Source: Pedobacter sp. D749 (GTDB lineage Bacteria; Bacteroidota; Bacteroidia; Sphingobacteriales; Sphingobacteriaceae). From it: a stretch of 64,000 nucleotides of DNA. This document shows positions 32,331 to 42,576 of this stretch, one piece after another. Both the position numbers and the translations under genes were made by a program. The stretch is taken from the NCBI RefSeq assembly GCF_019317285.1, contig NZ_CP079218.1, positions 930,001-994,000 of the forward strand. Direction: 5' to 3'. The notes below the pieces were generated by a model that searched no databases, was not told where the DNA came from, and saw nothing but the letters and a program-made list of their open reading frames with translations. How positions within the stretch are numbered: position 1 is the first letter of the stretch; each line of letters opens with the position of its first letter.

Positions 32331-34003
32331 CCGTTCTTATTATCAAAATATGCCGTTATCTCTTCTAAAGAAAAAGCATTTAAACATTTATCGGCACTTA
32401 GGCCACCTTTGCGAGCCACTAAAATACCGTAATGCATATCATGGAAACCTTCGGTACGGTGGGCATCTGGATTAACAGAAAGTAACACGCCTTTTTCCAA
32501 AGCATAACGGTGCCAGCGCCAGTCTAAATCCAAACGTAAAGGATTGGCATTAATTTCGATCACCACTTTGTTTGCGGCGCAGGCGTCAATAATTTTTTTA
32601 TAATCGATAGGGTATCCGGCTCTGCTTAACAATAAACGGCCAGTTGGGTGGCCTAAAATGGTAGTATATGGATTTTCAATTGCTTTTAACAAACGCGCTG
32701 TAGCTTTGGCTTCATCCATACGGAGATTACTGTGTACAGAGGCCACTACAAAATTGAATGTTTTTAGAATATCATCTGAATAATCGAGCGATCCATCACT
32801 TAAAATATCACTCTCAATACCTTTGAAAATTTTGAAAGGCGCGAGTTGTTTATTGAGCTCGTCAATTTCCTGGTGCTGGCCGAAAACACGCTGCTCATTC
32901 AAACCTTTTGCATAAACTGCGGTTTTAGAGTGGTCGCAGATTCCTAAATATTGAAGATTTAAGTGCTCTTTGCAATATACGGCCATCTGCTCTAAAGTAT
33001 GCACACCATCGCTCCAGGTAGAGTGGTTGTGCAAACTGCCTTTTAAATCTTCGTATTGGATCAGCGTTGGAAGTTTATTTGCTTTGGCCAGTTCTATTTC
33101 ATCAAAATCTTCGCGTAGTTCGGGTTCGATAAAAGCTAATCCGGCCTTGCTGTAAATTTCTTCTTCATTTGCGAAAGGTCCATCGCCGGCTAAAGCCAAC
33201 ACTTTTTCAACATGTTCGGTATTTCCGGTTAATGTAAACCACTGTAAATAAAAAGCCGATTTTTCAACGACATGTATTTTTATCCTAAAGCCAGCTTCAG
33301 TAGTACAGATAAATGAGTTTTCAGCTTCGATAAGCGAAAGCGGTTCAAAAGCAGGTAAGTTTTGTTTAAGGGTACCAATTTGTTCAGCACCGATCACAAT
33401 TTCCAGTTCGTCGATAATTTCGCATGCCCTGCGGTATTGACCACCGAAACCCAAAAGTGCATTGTTATCAATATTTGCAGTCCAATCAGCAAGTTGAGTA
33501 AATAAAGTTTTGGCAAAACCTTCCACCTGTGCATATAAAAACCGTCCGTTGGCTGCCAGTTTAAACTCAATGGCATTTTTAATTTCTTCCTGTGTTTTTA
33601 AACCAAAACCTTTAGCCTCAATTAAACGATTTTCGTTGCAGGCATAATACAATTCACCTATACTTTCTATACCTAAGGTACGCCAGATAATGAATATCTT
33701 TTTCGGTCCGATGCCCTTTATGGCCAGCATTTCTACCACACCTTCTGGTGTTTTCTCCAGAATTTCGTTAAGTTCTTTTAATTCTCCTGTTTGGAGAAGT
33801 TCTATGATTTTGGAAGCCAGCCCTTTACCAATACCTTCAATTTTGTCCAGTTCATCTAAAGGTTTGTCTTTTAATGCAAAGGGCAGTTTATCTACTTTAA
33901 AATAGGCATTTGCTACTGATTTAATCTTGAAAGGATTTTCTTCATGCAATTCCATAAGCTGCGATAAGAGGCGTAAGGTGCGGGCGATGGTCTTATTTTC
34001 CAT
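32327..34003 (-). CDS. PolX-like protein: degenerate polymerase core plus PHP domain
   Basis: A 558-residue protein with the PolX layout: N-terminal 8-kDa-like HhH domain ('LDKIEGIGKGLASKIIELL', 'LAIKGIGPKKIF'), a family X palm/thumb region (about 150-310) and a C-terminal PHP domain (about 320-558). The PHP metal ligands look complete: H325-N-H327, 'GICDHS', 'KGIESDIL', 'VASVHSN', 'LGHPTGR', 'NPDAH'. The palm is altered: the two Asp of the GDIDV motif are Glu199 and Glu201 and the third Asp position is Lys242. It is probably a nuclease or phosphatase rather than a polymerase. ATG 34003 is preferred over one 20 codons upstream. Confidence 0.88.
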   Translation of the reverse strand: MENKTIARTLRLLSQLMELHEENPFKIKSVANAYFKVDKLPFALKDKPLDELDKIEGIGKGLASKIIELLQTGELKELNEILEKTPEGVVEMLAIKGIGPKKIFIIWRTLGIESIGELYYACNENRLIEAKGFGLKTQEEIKNAIEFKLAANGRFLYAQVEGFAKTLFTQLADWTANIDNNALLGFGGQYRRACEIIDELEIVIGAEQIGTLKQNLPAFEPLSLIEAENSFICTTEAGFRIKIHVVEKSAFYLQWFTLTGNTEHVEKVLALAGDGPFANEEEIYSKAGLAFIEPELREDFDEIELAKANKLPTLIQYEDLKGSLHNHSTWSDGVHTLEQMAVYCKEHLNLQYLGICDHSKTAVYAKGLNEQRVFGQHQEIDELNKQLAPFKIFKGIESDILSDGSLDYSDDILKTFNFVVASVHSNLRMDEAKATARLLKAIENPYTTILGHPTGRLLLSRAGYPIDYKKIIDACAANKVVIEINANPLRLDLDWRWHRYALEKGVLLSVNPDAHRTEGFHDMHYGILVARKGGLSADKCLNAFSLEEITAYFDNKNG

Positions 34004-34089
34004 AAGGGGTAAAATTAGGAAATAATGCCTCAAATCCTTAAGAGCCCACAAATTAAAACACAATTTTTATTAATTGTTGTTTTACACTC

Positions 34090-34719
34090 ATGAAAAATAT
34101 AAAATATGCCTTTTTGGGATTAAGTATAAGTTTGGCAGCATGCCAATCTGCCAATAAAAATGATCAGCACAAAACGGATTCAGTAAGTAACCTAAAACCG
34201 GCCACAACACAGGTTATGGATGAACGGTTCCTAGTTGTAGCCGGTAAATCCATTGGCGAAATTTCTTTAGGCGAAAATATGGAAGAGGTAGGAGAAAAAC
34301 TTGGAAGACCTGATGCTGGCGATGCCGCAATGGGAAAAGCCTGGGGGATTTGGTACAGTAACGATTCGACAGGAAAGCATCCTAACGAAATTGCGGTATA
34401 TTCCTCTTACCGGGATACCAGTATGCTTGTAAAGGATGTAAAACAGATCCGGATTACCGCTAATAAGTTTAAAACAAAAGATGGTTTGGCAACAGGTACT
34501 ACCCTTGAAGACACAAAACAGAAATTTCCTGCTATTGAAAAACTTTCTTCTTATTTAAATGAAGATAAAGATACGGTTACGGTTTATGATGCCAAAAAAG
34601 ATGGGATTGGCTTTGAATTTTTAAAAGGGAAAAGCATTTCTTTAACGGTACATCCGGTAAATACTTCGGTTAACGCTACTTACCTTACTTTACACCCGGA
34701 GTGGAAATCGGTTAATTAG
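34090..34719 (+). CDS. Lipoprotein, unknown function
   Basis: A 209-residue protein with a lipoprotein signal ('YAFLGLSISLAACQS', Cys19). The mature part has a segment 'GKSIGEISLGENMEEVGEKLGRPD' that resembles one BamE/SmpA-like unit, then another such half around 'FKTKDGLATGTTLEDTKQKF'; a two-lobed fold is possible. No named family assigned. Divergent from the PolX-like gene. Confidence 0.72.
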   Translation: MKNIKYAFLGLSISLAACQSANKNDQHKTDSVSNLKPATTQVMDERFLVVAGKSIGEISLGENMEEVGEKLGRPDAGDAAMGKAWGIWYSNDSTGKHPNEIAVYSSYRDTSMLVKDVKQIRITANKFKTKDGLATGTTLEDTKQKFPAIEKLSSYLNEDKDTVTVYDAKKDGIGFEFLKGKSISLTVHPVNTSVNATYLTLHPEWKSVN

Positions 34720-34902
34720 GGGGAGATGTAAGATGTAAGAGGTAGGATGGAAAATGGATAATGGGCTTTTTAGCTCATGGTTTGATAGTTCATGGTTAAT
34801 TGTTTAGTATGTTATACCAACGTGGCTATTAACCATTTAACTATGAACCATCAACCCTTTTATGCGAATTCTAGCCTTCCATCATCCATCTTACATAATT
34901 CC

Positions 34903-36669
34903 CTATTTAATAACTGCTTCAAATGGCATACGGGCCTGAATTCCAGAACTAGCAATTACCTTTTTCATTTGTTGGTAAAGCATATAATTATCGCCAAGTT
35001 CCTGTTTGGTATAGTACGTTTTAACTCTGTCTGTACCTTCATCCATTAGCGATTTCCATGGGTCAATTACATCCGGGTATTCTACAACCTTATAATTCTT
35101 TATTTTAGCTTTTTTAGCAGCTGCTTTAATGGCATCATTAAAACTTCCAATTCTATCAGCCAGGCCAATTTGAACAGCATCAGTTCCAATCCAAACATGG
35201 CCACCGCCAATGCTATCAATATAGGCTTTACTTTTCTTTCTGCCATCGGCCACACGGCTTACAAAACCGCTATAAATTCTGTTTAATTCATTCTGGATGA
35301 TGAATCTTTCACCTGCAGTCATAGGGCGGTTGGTAGCCATAATATCAGCATATTTACCCGTTTTAACACCGTCAAATGTAATTCCGAGTTTATTGGTCAT
35401 TAAATTCTGGAAGTTCGGAATGATCCCAAATACACCGATAGAACCGGTAATGGTATTCGGTTGTACAAAAATACTGTCGGCAGCGCAACCAATATAATAA
35501 CCGCCTGATGCGGCCACATCGCCAAAGGATGCGATAACCGGCTTTTCCTTTCTGGTAAGCACAACCTCTCTCCAGATCACGTCTGAAGCTAAAGCGCTAC
35601 CTCCGGGAGAGTTTACACGCAGTACAACCGCTTTAATGTCGTCATCTAAACGAGCCTTTCTGATCGCTCTGGAAATACGCTCTGAACCGATTTGGTTATC
35701 AGAACCTTCTCCTCCGTTAATTTCACCATTGGCATAAATTACGGCAACTTTATCTTTTCCCTCTCCTGTATCGCTATTGTTTTTGGCATAATCGTTAATC
35801 GAAACTGCACGAATATTCTCTCCTCTGGTTCTGCCAGACAACCCTTTTAATTCCTCTAAAATCTGATCTTTGTACTTTAAAGCATCAATCATTTTAAAGT
35901 TTACTGCATCCTGTGGCTGCTGCACTTTGTAATTATCAGCAATGTTATACAGACTATCTTTTTGGATATTTCTGCTTTGCGCAATATCGGTTAAGAAAGT
36001 ATTGTATAAACCACCAACATAAGCGGTAACCTGTTTACGGTTATAATCGCTCATTTTATCCAGAATAAATGGCTCAACTGCACTTTTGTAATTTCCTACA
36101 CGGATAACCTGCATTTCTACACCAACTTTTTCTAATGTTCCTTTAAAGAAAGTTAATTCAGAGCTAAATCCTTTGAATTCTAGCGCTCCTTCTGGATTTA
36201 AATATACTTTATCAGCAACAGAAGCCAAATAATAAGCACCCTGGGTATATACTTCGCTGTAGGCGATAATTTTTTTATGTGATTTTTTAAAATCAATCAG
36301 TGCATTTCTCACCTCACGCAAAGTTGCATATCCGGCATTCGGACTGCTCACATTCAGGTAAATACATTTGATATTATCATCTGTTTTGGCTTTTTGCAGC
36401 GCTTTTAAGAAGTCGTTTAAGCCTATAGCTTCTTTTTCTTCACCTCCAACAATTGGCAGGTTTCCGAATGGATTTTTAGGTGTACGCTCGGTAATGGCTT
36501 GATCCAAATTTAAAAATAGTACCGAATTGTTCGATACCACAACTGTTTTGTCGCTATCAATTGAAGATATTAAACCCACTACAACTACGAAGCAGATAAT
36601 AAATACAATTACTATCGATAAGAAAAAGCCCAACATAGAGGCAAATAAATACTTAAAGAATTCTCTCAT
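34903..36669 (-). CDS. sppA: Signal peptide peptidase SppA, 67K type
   Basis: A 588-residue membrane-anchored serine protease that degrades cleaved signal peptides. One N-terminal transmembrane helix (about 8-32), then two tandem S49 domains as in E. coli SppA: the first with 'KIIAYSEVYTQGAYYLASVAD' (general-base Lys region) and the second with 'VIASFGDVAASGGYYIGCAAD', which holds the nucleophilic Ser. 'NTITGSIGVFG' closes the active site. Full length. The spacer to the left is made of AAGATG-type and CATGGTT-type repeats. Confidence 0.95.
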   Translation of the reverse strand: MREFFKYLFASMLGFFLSIVIVFIICFVVVVGLISSIDSDKTVVVSNNSVLFLNLDQAITERTPKNPFGNLPIVGGEEKEAIGLNDFLKALQKAKTDDNIKCIYLNVSSPNAGYATLREVRNALIDFKKSHKKIIAYSEVYTQGAYYLASVADKVYLNPEGALEFKGFSSELTFFKGTLEKVGVEMQVIRVGNYKSAVEPFILDKMSDYNRKQVTAYVGGLYNTFLTDIAQSRNIQKDSLYNIADNYKVQQPQDAVNFKMIDALKYKDQILEELKGLSGRTRGENIRAVSINDYAKNNSDTGEGKDKVAVIYANGEINGGEGSDNQIGSERISRAIRKARLDDDIKAVVLRVNSPGGSALASDVIWREVVLTRKEKPVIASFGDVAASGGYYIGCAADSIFVQPNTITGSIGVFGIIPNFQNLMTNKLGITFDGVKTGKYADIMATNRPMTAGERFIIQNELNRIYSGFVSRVADGRKKSKAYIDSIGGGHVWIGTDAVQIGLADRIGSFNDAIKAAAKKAKIKNYKVVEYPDVIDPWKSLMDEGTDRVKTYYTKQELGDNYMLYQQMKKVIASSGIQARMPFEAVIK

Positions 36670-36712
36670 TTAAATGTTTTAATTTTGTACTGTAAAGATA
36701 TAAAAATACATG

Positions 36713-37216
36713 ATGCTTAATCAAGCTTTAGAGTACAGTACGGCTTATTTGTTACTGGGTGGAAATTTAGGTAACAGGGAGGCAAATTTGAAAAAGGCCA
36801 TCGAACTATTGAACGATAAAATTGGTAAGGTAATAGCCAGCTCATCTCTTTACGAAACGGCAGCGTGGGGCAAAACTGACCAACCTGCATTTTTAAACCA
36901 GGCAATAGCTTTACAAACTAATTTAAGTGCTTTGGAAGTTTTAGATCTTGCATTAGGTATTGAGCAGGAACTGGGCAGGGTGAGGAAAGATAAATGGGGG
37001 GAGCGCTTAATTGATATCGATCTGATCCTTTTTGGAGATCAAACCATCAATATTCCTGATAAACTTCAGGTACCTCACCCTCATATGCAGAGCCGGAAAT
37101 TTGTGATGGAACCTCTGGCTGAGATTGCCCCCGACGTTGTACATCCTGTACTGGGGGAAACGATTTTGTCTATCTGTCGCAATATTGACGATCCGCTTGA
37201 GGTTAAAAAGCTTTGA
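36713..37216 (+). CDS. folK: 2-amino-4-hydroxy-6-hydroxymethyldihydropteridine pyrophosphokinase
   Basis: Folate pathway enzyme transferring pyrophosphate from ATP to the hydroxymethyl pterin. The 167-residue product has the family motifs 'LGGNLGNREANLKKAI', 'YETAAWGKTDQPAFLNQ', 'GRVRKDKWGERLIDIDLILFG' and 'PHPHMQSRKFVMEPLAEIAP'. Two ATGs are adjacent (36710, 36713); the second is chosen arbitrarily. A TAatTTTG box lies about 25-30 nt upstream. It diverges from sppA. Confidence 0.95.
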   Translation: MLNQALEYSTAYLLLGGNLGNREANLKKAIELLNDKIGKVIASSSLYETAAWGKTDQPAFLNQAIALQTNLSALEVLDLALGIEQELGRVRKDKWGERLIDIDLILFGDQTINIPDKLQVPHPHMQSRKFVMEPLAEIAPDVVHPVLGETILSICRNIDDPLEVKKL

Positions 37217-38161
37217 TGCAATAGATTTTATTGCACAAGGAGTTGAGAAAGGTAATATGAACATTCTTACCTTATCAAAGCTGTTAAGTTAAGTGATTGT
37301 CAGTCAGAGCATAGTCGAAGGCCTCTAACGCTTTATAAATCAAAAAGATAGATGTCCTTAGATTACTTTGCCATTGACAGCCTTTAATAGGATGGTCGTC
37401 ATTCCCTCTCAGGCTTTTCGTGTGGACGCATCAACCTAGCCTTTATTTGTTTTTAGTAGATATTCCTAAGGCGATCGTCATGCTGAATTTATTTTACAAG
37501 TAGAAATAGTGTTTTCAATCGCCTTGTAGCTACTACGTGGTCAGCATCTTTCCTGCTTAATAACAAGCTTTTATATCTTAAAAATTATAGTTTGAAGATA
37601 AGTGTTGTTTTTTTTTCCGCACTATGCCTTATCATGTCGACACAATTGAATAAAACATTCTTCTATCGCTCTATGCCGCGGGGCATGGTACTTTGGAGCG
37701 CCAAAGTACCCAAAGCGCTTCGTCAATCCAGCAATGAGCCTTTTGCACAATCCTATGCGCATCAAAAAAACAGCGGCACTTCGTTTTGTGTTCGACATTT
37801 TTTCAAAAAATTTAAATCATCGTTATGAACACAAAACCACTGCGTTTCAGGTTTGTTAGTGCCAATTTACCTGAAATGCACCTGTTTTTTTGATTTCCCA
37901 GGCTCTTGGGATTGACAGCGTCCTTGGTTAAAATCCGTGCTTTATTAAAGTTGGTTAGCAAAACGCCTAAAATACTTAAAAGAAGATGTGTAGTCATTCT
38001 CGCGCAGGCGGGAATCTTAATGCAACATAAAAAAAACTGCTAAGGCATTACGATTATTCATAAGTTTTCCTTTATTCAATGGCATTCATGAGCACTCCGT
38101 GGTTCCCAATCAAGCCAATAGCTATCGGCTTGGGAATGACGATTCCATAAGAAATTATCCC
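37217..38161. other. 945-bp gene-free region with dispersed repeats
   Basis: No supported gene. It holds a 'gtcagtcagagcatagtcg' element at 37299, a 'cgtcatgctgaattt' element at 37476, and at 37680-37715 a perfect hairpin GGTACTTTGG/CCAAAGTACC with loop AGCG. The open frame 37592-37828 crosses this hairpin and has no protein-like features. A 'gggaatctta'/'gggaatgacg' pair flanks the right part. Confidence 0.6.
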
Positions 38162-38854
38162 TTAGGGTAATTTACTTGGAGTTGCTCCCCTAAAATGCAG
38201 AAAAGACAAAGCAATATATAATACCAATACAAAAGGTATGGCCGCAAATTTTAGAAAGGCAATTAATACTGCCGATAGGATGAGGAAAATAAATTTAATT
38301 TTGTTTTTCTCCCAGCTTAGATTGCTGAATTTTAAAGAGAATATTTTTATTTCGCTCACCAATAAAAAGCTTGTTATTGCCGTAATAGCAATCAGCAACA
38401 TACTGGAGGCAATAATCTGTGGATAATCGTGCGCAATAAAAGGTAAAGAGCAGATAAATAAAGTATTCATTGGGGTGTTTAAACCGATAAAGTCTTCTGT
38501 TTGCCTTGCATCGTTGTTGAATTTTGCCAGTCGAAGCGCCGAAAAAACAGTAATGATAAAGCCGAAATAGGGTAGGTATTCAGATGAATAATCGCTTGCC
38601 TTTAACAGGTGAAACATAATTACCCCGGGTAAAAACCCAAAACTTACCATATCTGCCAAAGAGTCAAGATCTTTGCCAATTGCCGATTTTACATTTAATA
38701 AACGGGCAACCATGCCGTCAAAAAAATCGAATATTCCAGATAAAATAACGAAATAAGCTGCGGTTTCTAAATTGCCTTTAAATGCAAAAACGATTCCGAT
38801 ACAACCTGAAAAAAGGTTTGCACAGGTAATCGCATTAGGGAGATGCTTTTTCAT
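38162..38854 (-). CDS. pssA: CDP-diacylglycerol--serine O-phosphatidyltransferase
   Basis: Makes phosphatidylserine, precursor of phosphatidylethanolamine. The 230-residue integral membrane enzyme has the complete CDP-alcohol phosphatidyltransferase signature DGx2ARx8Gx3Dx3D (within 'FFDGMVARLLN' and 'GKDLDSLADMVSFG'), and about seven to eight membrane helices. The short N-terminus 'MKKHLPNAITCANLFSGCIG' is typical of the PssA subgroup rather than PgsA. It is followed on the left by repeat-rich DNA. Confidence 0.93.
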   Translation of the reverse strand: MKKHLPNAITCANLFSGCIGIVFAFKGNLETAAYFVILSGIFDFFDGMVARLLNVKSAIGKDLDSLADMVSFGFLPGVIMFHLLKASDYSSEYLPYFGFIITVFSALRLAKFNNDARQTEDFIGLNTPMNTLFICSLPFIAHDYPQIIASSMLLIAITAITSFLLVSEIKIFSLKFSNLSWEKNKIKFIFLILSAVLIAFLKFAAIPFVLVLYIALSFLHFRGATPSKLP

Positions 38855-38875
38855 GAGGTATAGGGTATAAGGTTT

Positions 38876-38924
38876 AAGGTGTAAGGTTTAGGCATCCAAA
38901 TATGAACCTTAAGCCTTACACCTT
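38876..38924 (-). terminator. Inverted repeat between rho and pssA
   Basis: Perfect 11-bp arms AAGGTGTAAGG/CCTTACACCTT with a 27-nt loop. It belongs to a 'taaggtgtaagg' low-complexity family. No clean U-tract, so function as the rho terminator is uncertain. Confidence 0.4.
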
Positions 38925-38942
38925 TTACCTTCCAGCCTTAAA

Positions 38943-40685
38943 CTAGCTGTTCATCGAAATTAAGAACTCTTCGTTACTTTTTGTTCCTTTTATTTGAGAT
39001 TGAACAAATTCCATTGCTTCCTGGCTGTTCATATCAGCAAGGTGGTTACGTAAAATCCATACACGTTGCAAGATATCTCTGTCTAACAATAAATCATCGC
39101 GACGGGTACTTGATGCCGTAATATCAATTGCAGGGAAGATCCGTTTGTTAGATAATTTACGGTCTAACTGAAGCTCCATGTTACCGGTTCCTTTAAATTC
39201 TTCAAAGATCACTTCGTCCATTTTAGAGCCTGTATCGGTTAGTGCAGTAGCTAGAATAGTTAGTGAACCACCATTCTCTATATTACGTGCCGCACCGAAG
39301 AAACGTTTTGGTTTGTGTAATGCATTTGCATCCACACCACCCGATAATATTTTACCAGATGCAGGTGCTGTCGTATTATAAGCTCTGGCCAAACGGGTAA
39401 TCGAATCTAAAAGGATTACTACATCATGTCCGCTTTCTACCAAACGTTTTGCTTTTTCTAAAACAATGTTGGCAATTTTAACGTGGCGCTCAGCCGGCTC
39501 ATCAAAAGTTGAGGCAATTACCTCAGCCCTTACACTACGTGCCATATCGGTAACCTCTTCCGGGCGCTCATCAATTAATAAGATAATTAAATAAACTTCA
39601 GGGTGGTTTTTAGCAATTGCGTTAGCCACTTCTTTCAATAAATTGGTTTTACCCGTTTTAGGTTGTGCTACAATTAAACCACGCTGACCTTTACCAATTG
39701 GCGTAAATAAATCCATAATACGGGTAGAGTAATTGCTGTTATCCGTAAATAAATTTAATTTTTCTGTTGGGAAAAGCGGTGTTAAATAATCAAAAGGAAC
39801 ACGGTCGCGAACCTCCGCAGGGATTCTGCCGTTAATGGTTTCTACACGAACCAAAGGGAAGTATTTTTCGCCTTCTTTTGGCGGACGGATGCTACCTTTT
39901 ACCGTATCACCTGTTTTCAAGCCAAAAAGTTTTATTTGAGACTGAGATACGTAAATATCATCAGGAGAAGTTAAGTAGTTGTAATCTGCCGAACGCAAGA
40001 AACCATAACCATCAGGCATAATTTCCAAAACACCCTCATTTGTAATTACGTTATCGAAATCTAAGTTAGAATAACTGTTTTCGTTTTTGTGGTGATTGCC
40101 ACCGCTTGGTTGTTTTTGCTGGCGATTTTCGTCACGCTGCGGTTTTTCCTGCTTTTCTTTAGGCTCTTGTTTTTGTTTTGGAGCAACCGGAAGCACTTCT
40201 GCACTTTCTTCTATTAAAGCTGAGATTGGCTTTACACTTTCTTCTCCTTCAACAATCCTGTCAGGCTGTCTTTCCGGCTGTTGTTGGTGTTGAGGTTCGT
40301 CAAATAATGTTACCGCATCTCTTCTTCTTTCAACCGGCGCTGCAGGCTCATCTTTCGTTAACCTTGCTCTTTTTTTAACAGGCTTGTCGGCTGTAGTAGC
40401 TGCAGGCTTATCAGCTACCACTGTAGAAGCGGCGGCTGCCGCTGCAGCAGCAACTTTTGGTACTTTTGCAGCTTTGGTTTTAGGCGCAGGAGTAGCTGCA
40501 ACAGGTTCGGTTTCGCTATAAGGGTCTGCACCAGCTTTAGCGGCATTTATAATTTCTTGCTGGTGTAAAAGTACTTCAACAAGGTCGATTTTTCTTAGGG
40601 AGTCGGCACCTTCAATGCCATAGCTTTTTGCTAGCTCACGTAATTCTGTTGTGAGCTTATCATTTAATTCTGTTTTACTAAACAT
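38943..40685 (-). CDS. rho: Transcription termination factor Rho with long disordered insert
   Basis: Hexameric RNA helicase that ends transcription. The 580 residues contain the N-terminal Rho helical domain (about 1-48; '[20 protein letters not shown]'), a low-complexity insert (about 50-210) of Ala/Pro/Lys then Gln/Glu/Pro/Arg, the RNA-binding cold-shock-like domain ('[19 protein letters not shown]'), and the RecA-type ATPase with Walker A '[11 protein letters not shown]' near 340 and '[11 protein letters not shown]'. The insert is about 160 residues and disordered; such inserts in Bacteroides Rho have been linked to phase separation. A small palindrome TTTATAAC/GTTATAAA lies 36-62 nt upstream. 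Confidence 0.96.
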   Translation of the reverse strand: MFSKTELNDKLTTELRELAKSYGIEGADSLRKIDLVEVLLHQQEIINAAKAGADPYSETEPVAATPAPKTKAAKVPKVAAAAAAAASTVVADKPAATTADKPVKKRARLTKDEPAAPVERRRDAVTLFDEPQHQQQPERQPDRIVEGEESVKPISALIEESAEVLPVAPKQKQEPKEKQEKPQRDENRQQKQPSGGNHHKNENSYSNLDFDNVITNEGVLEIMPDGYGFLRSADYNYLTSPDDIYVSQSQIKLFGLKTGDTVKGSIRPPKEGEKYFPLVRVETINGRIPAEVRDRVPFDYLTPLFPTEKLNLFTDNSNYSTRIMDLFTPIGKGQRGLIVAQPKTGKTNLLKEVANAIAKNHPEVYLIILLIDERPEEVTDMARSVRAEVIASTFDEPAERHVKIANIVLEKAKRLVESGHDVVILLDSITRLARAYNTTAPASGKILSGGVDANALHKPKRFFGAARNIENGGSLTILATALTDTGSKMDEVIFEEFKGTGNMELQLDRKLSNKRIFPAIDITASSTRRDDLLLDRDILQRVWILRNHLADMNSQEAMEFVQSQIKGTKSNEEFLISMNS

Positions 40686-41107
40686 TCTAAATATATATGT
40701 TTCAAGAAATTTTTCATTTGTTTATAACGGATGTTTTCTGTTATAAATTTGCACAGGCTTAAAAAATATTTGTGTTAATGTAAGCCCGGCTTTTCATTGT
40801 GCATAAGTTCTTAAGGCTATAAAACTAAATGAGTTGGTTATTGGATGTACTCAAATGTTTCATATATTGTTTATAAGCTGAATACAAAGCGACAATCGCT
40901 TTCAAAAATGGTAACAAAAAACAAGTCTTGATAAATTTTTCTGGGATATTCAGATAAACGGTTGAGAAATTATGGTGCAATTGTATGTATTTGAAACGTA
41001 ATCTGCAAGCAAAAGTTTAAAATGTTTATAAAAATAATTAATGTGCGCATTATTTTGTCGCTCAGAAAACTTAAAAATCTTCATATTTGCAGCAAATAAG
41101 CCCATAT
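40686..41107. other. Divergent rho/pyrF intergenic region
   Basis: About 420 bp of AT-rich DNA with the palindrome TTTATAAC (40721-40728)/GTTATAAA (40740-40747) near rho and a CAtaTTTG near-consensus -7 box at 41082-41089 for pyrF. No gene seen; an in-frame TTG at 41087 lies inside that box and is not the pyrF start. Confidence 0.55.
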
Positions 41108-41938
41108 ATGACAAAGCAGCAACTTTTCGAGCAGATACAAAAAAAACGTTCATTTTTATGTGTCGGATTAGATTCTTCGTTAGATAAGATACCACAGCAC
41201 CTGTTGAAATACGAAAATCCGATTCTGGAATTCAATAAACAAATTATTGATGCCACAAAAGATTTGTGTGTAGCTTATAAACCCAATACTGCTTTTTATG
41301 AATGTTATGGCAAAAAAGGATGGGAAAGCTTAATTGAAACCTGGAAATATATTCCACAGGATATTTTTTCTATTGCTGATGCTAAACGCGGCGACATTGG
41401 AAATACTTCTGCCATGTATGCCGAAACCTTTTTTAACGCTGCATCGTCTGATATGAGTTTCGATTCGGTTACCGTTGCACCTTATATGGGTAGCGATTCG
41501 GTAACACCGTTTTTAACTTTTAAAGATAAATGGGTAATTCTATTGGCTTTAACCTCGAATGCGGGGCATGCCGATTTTCAATTGCAGGAAATTGGAGCAG
41601 ACAGGCTCTTCGAAAAAGTGATTAAAACCTCACAAACCTGGGCAACAGATGAGCAGATGATGTATGTAGTTGGGGCTACACGCGGTGCGGCATTTGGCGA
41701 TGTACGTAAACTGGCACCAGATCACTTTCTTTTAGTACCAGGGGTTGGTGCACAGGGTGGAGATTTAAATGAAGTGTGTAAATATGGGTTAAACTCACAA
41801 TGCGGATTATTGATCAATTCATCAAGGGGGATTATCTATGCCAGCCAGGGAGAAGACTTTGCTGAAAAGGCCAGGGAAGAAGCTTTAAAACTGCAACAGG
41901 AAATGGAGCAGATTTTGATTAAAGCAGGGTTGGTATAA
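41108..41938 (+). CDS. pyrF: Orotidine 5'-phosphate decarboxylase, type 2
   Basis: Last step of UMP synthesis. The 276-residue product belongs to the longer type 2 group: '[14 protein letters not shown]', catalytic Lys-Asp network in '[19 protein letters not shown]', '[15 protein letters not shown]', '[18 protein letters not shown]' and the phosphate-binding '[11 protein letters not shown]'. ATG 41108 gives '[10 protein letters not shown]'. Monocistronic; the pyrE partner is not adjacent. Confidence 0.95.
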   Translation: MTKQQLFEQIQKKRSFLCVGLDSSLDKIPQHLLKYENPILEFNKQIIDATKDLCVAYKPNTAFYECYGKKGWESLIETWKYIPQDIFSIADAKRGDIGNTSAMYAETFFNAASSDMSFDSVTVAPYMGSDSVTPFLTFKDKWVILLALTSNAGHADFQLQEIGADRLFEKVIKTSQTWATDEQMMYVVGATRGAAFGDVRKLAPDHFLLVPGVGAQGGDLNEVCKYGLNSQCGLLINSSRGIIYASQGEDFAEKAREEALKLQQEMEQILIKAGLV

Positions 41939-42576
41939 AAACTGAATATCGGTTGTTGCTTTGAGAAATAATTTATCGTACACAATTCAATATTAAGAGA
42001 CTGTTTAAAATTAAGTAAAATTTATTTCGTACGTCAGTCTGAGCGTAGTCGAAGACAATTTTTTATAGTTAAGAGAAGCAATCGACTTCGCTACCATTGA
42101 CGTTGTTTTATAAATAATTATTAATCAGCATTTTAACTGCTTTCGCATTTCCATCCAGCTAGGCCATAGTAAGGTATCCCCGTTCTACTTAAATCCGGCC
42201 TAACAAATTTTTCGGGCTGCACCGTCCAAGCCAACCTACTAACTTCAAAAGAAAACGGCGTAGCCCTCATGAATGCAACTGAAAGTTATAAACAACAAAT
42301 GAATAAATTTTCAGCCGGTGTTTTTTGTTTCTTTTTGACAGCAAAAAGAAAGAGCCCTTCGGCGGCGGCGAGCCGAGGCAAGACCGCGTGTAGGATAAGA
42401 GAAGACAATTTTACGTCACTCATATTGATTTTAAATAATACCCTCAGTGTGACAAACTAGGAGAAGTAATTTAATTGAATAAAATTTAAACAGGCTCTAA
42501 TAATGTATATAATTGATTATTTTGCCTATAGCTCATCCTTTTTCTTTGTGTAAAAAATTCCTATATTTAATTGTTT
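41939..42576. other. 640-bp spacer with dispersed repeats
   Basis: No supported gene. It contains a 'gtcagtctgagcgtagtcga' element at 42032 and, at 42320-42400, a perfect hairpin TTTCTTTTTG/CAAAAAGAAA (loop ACAG) followed by a GC-rich GGCGGCGGCGAGCCGAGGC tract. The short open frame at 42269-42460 runs through these elements and is not protein-like. Confidence 0.6.

Noticed and set aside
34792..35049. 85-codon open frame over the sppA 3' end
   Set aside because: It begins in CATGGTT/ACCATG-type repeats and continues antisense to sppA.
37592..37828. 78-codon open frame with a hydrophobic start
   Set aside because: It crosses a perfect GGTACTTTGG/CCAAAGTACC hairpin and low-complexity repeat sequence typical of dispersed intergenic elements in this group.
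42269..42460. 63-codon open frame
   Set aside because: It runs through an inverted repeat and a GGC-rich repeat tract; no plausible start context or family.
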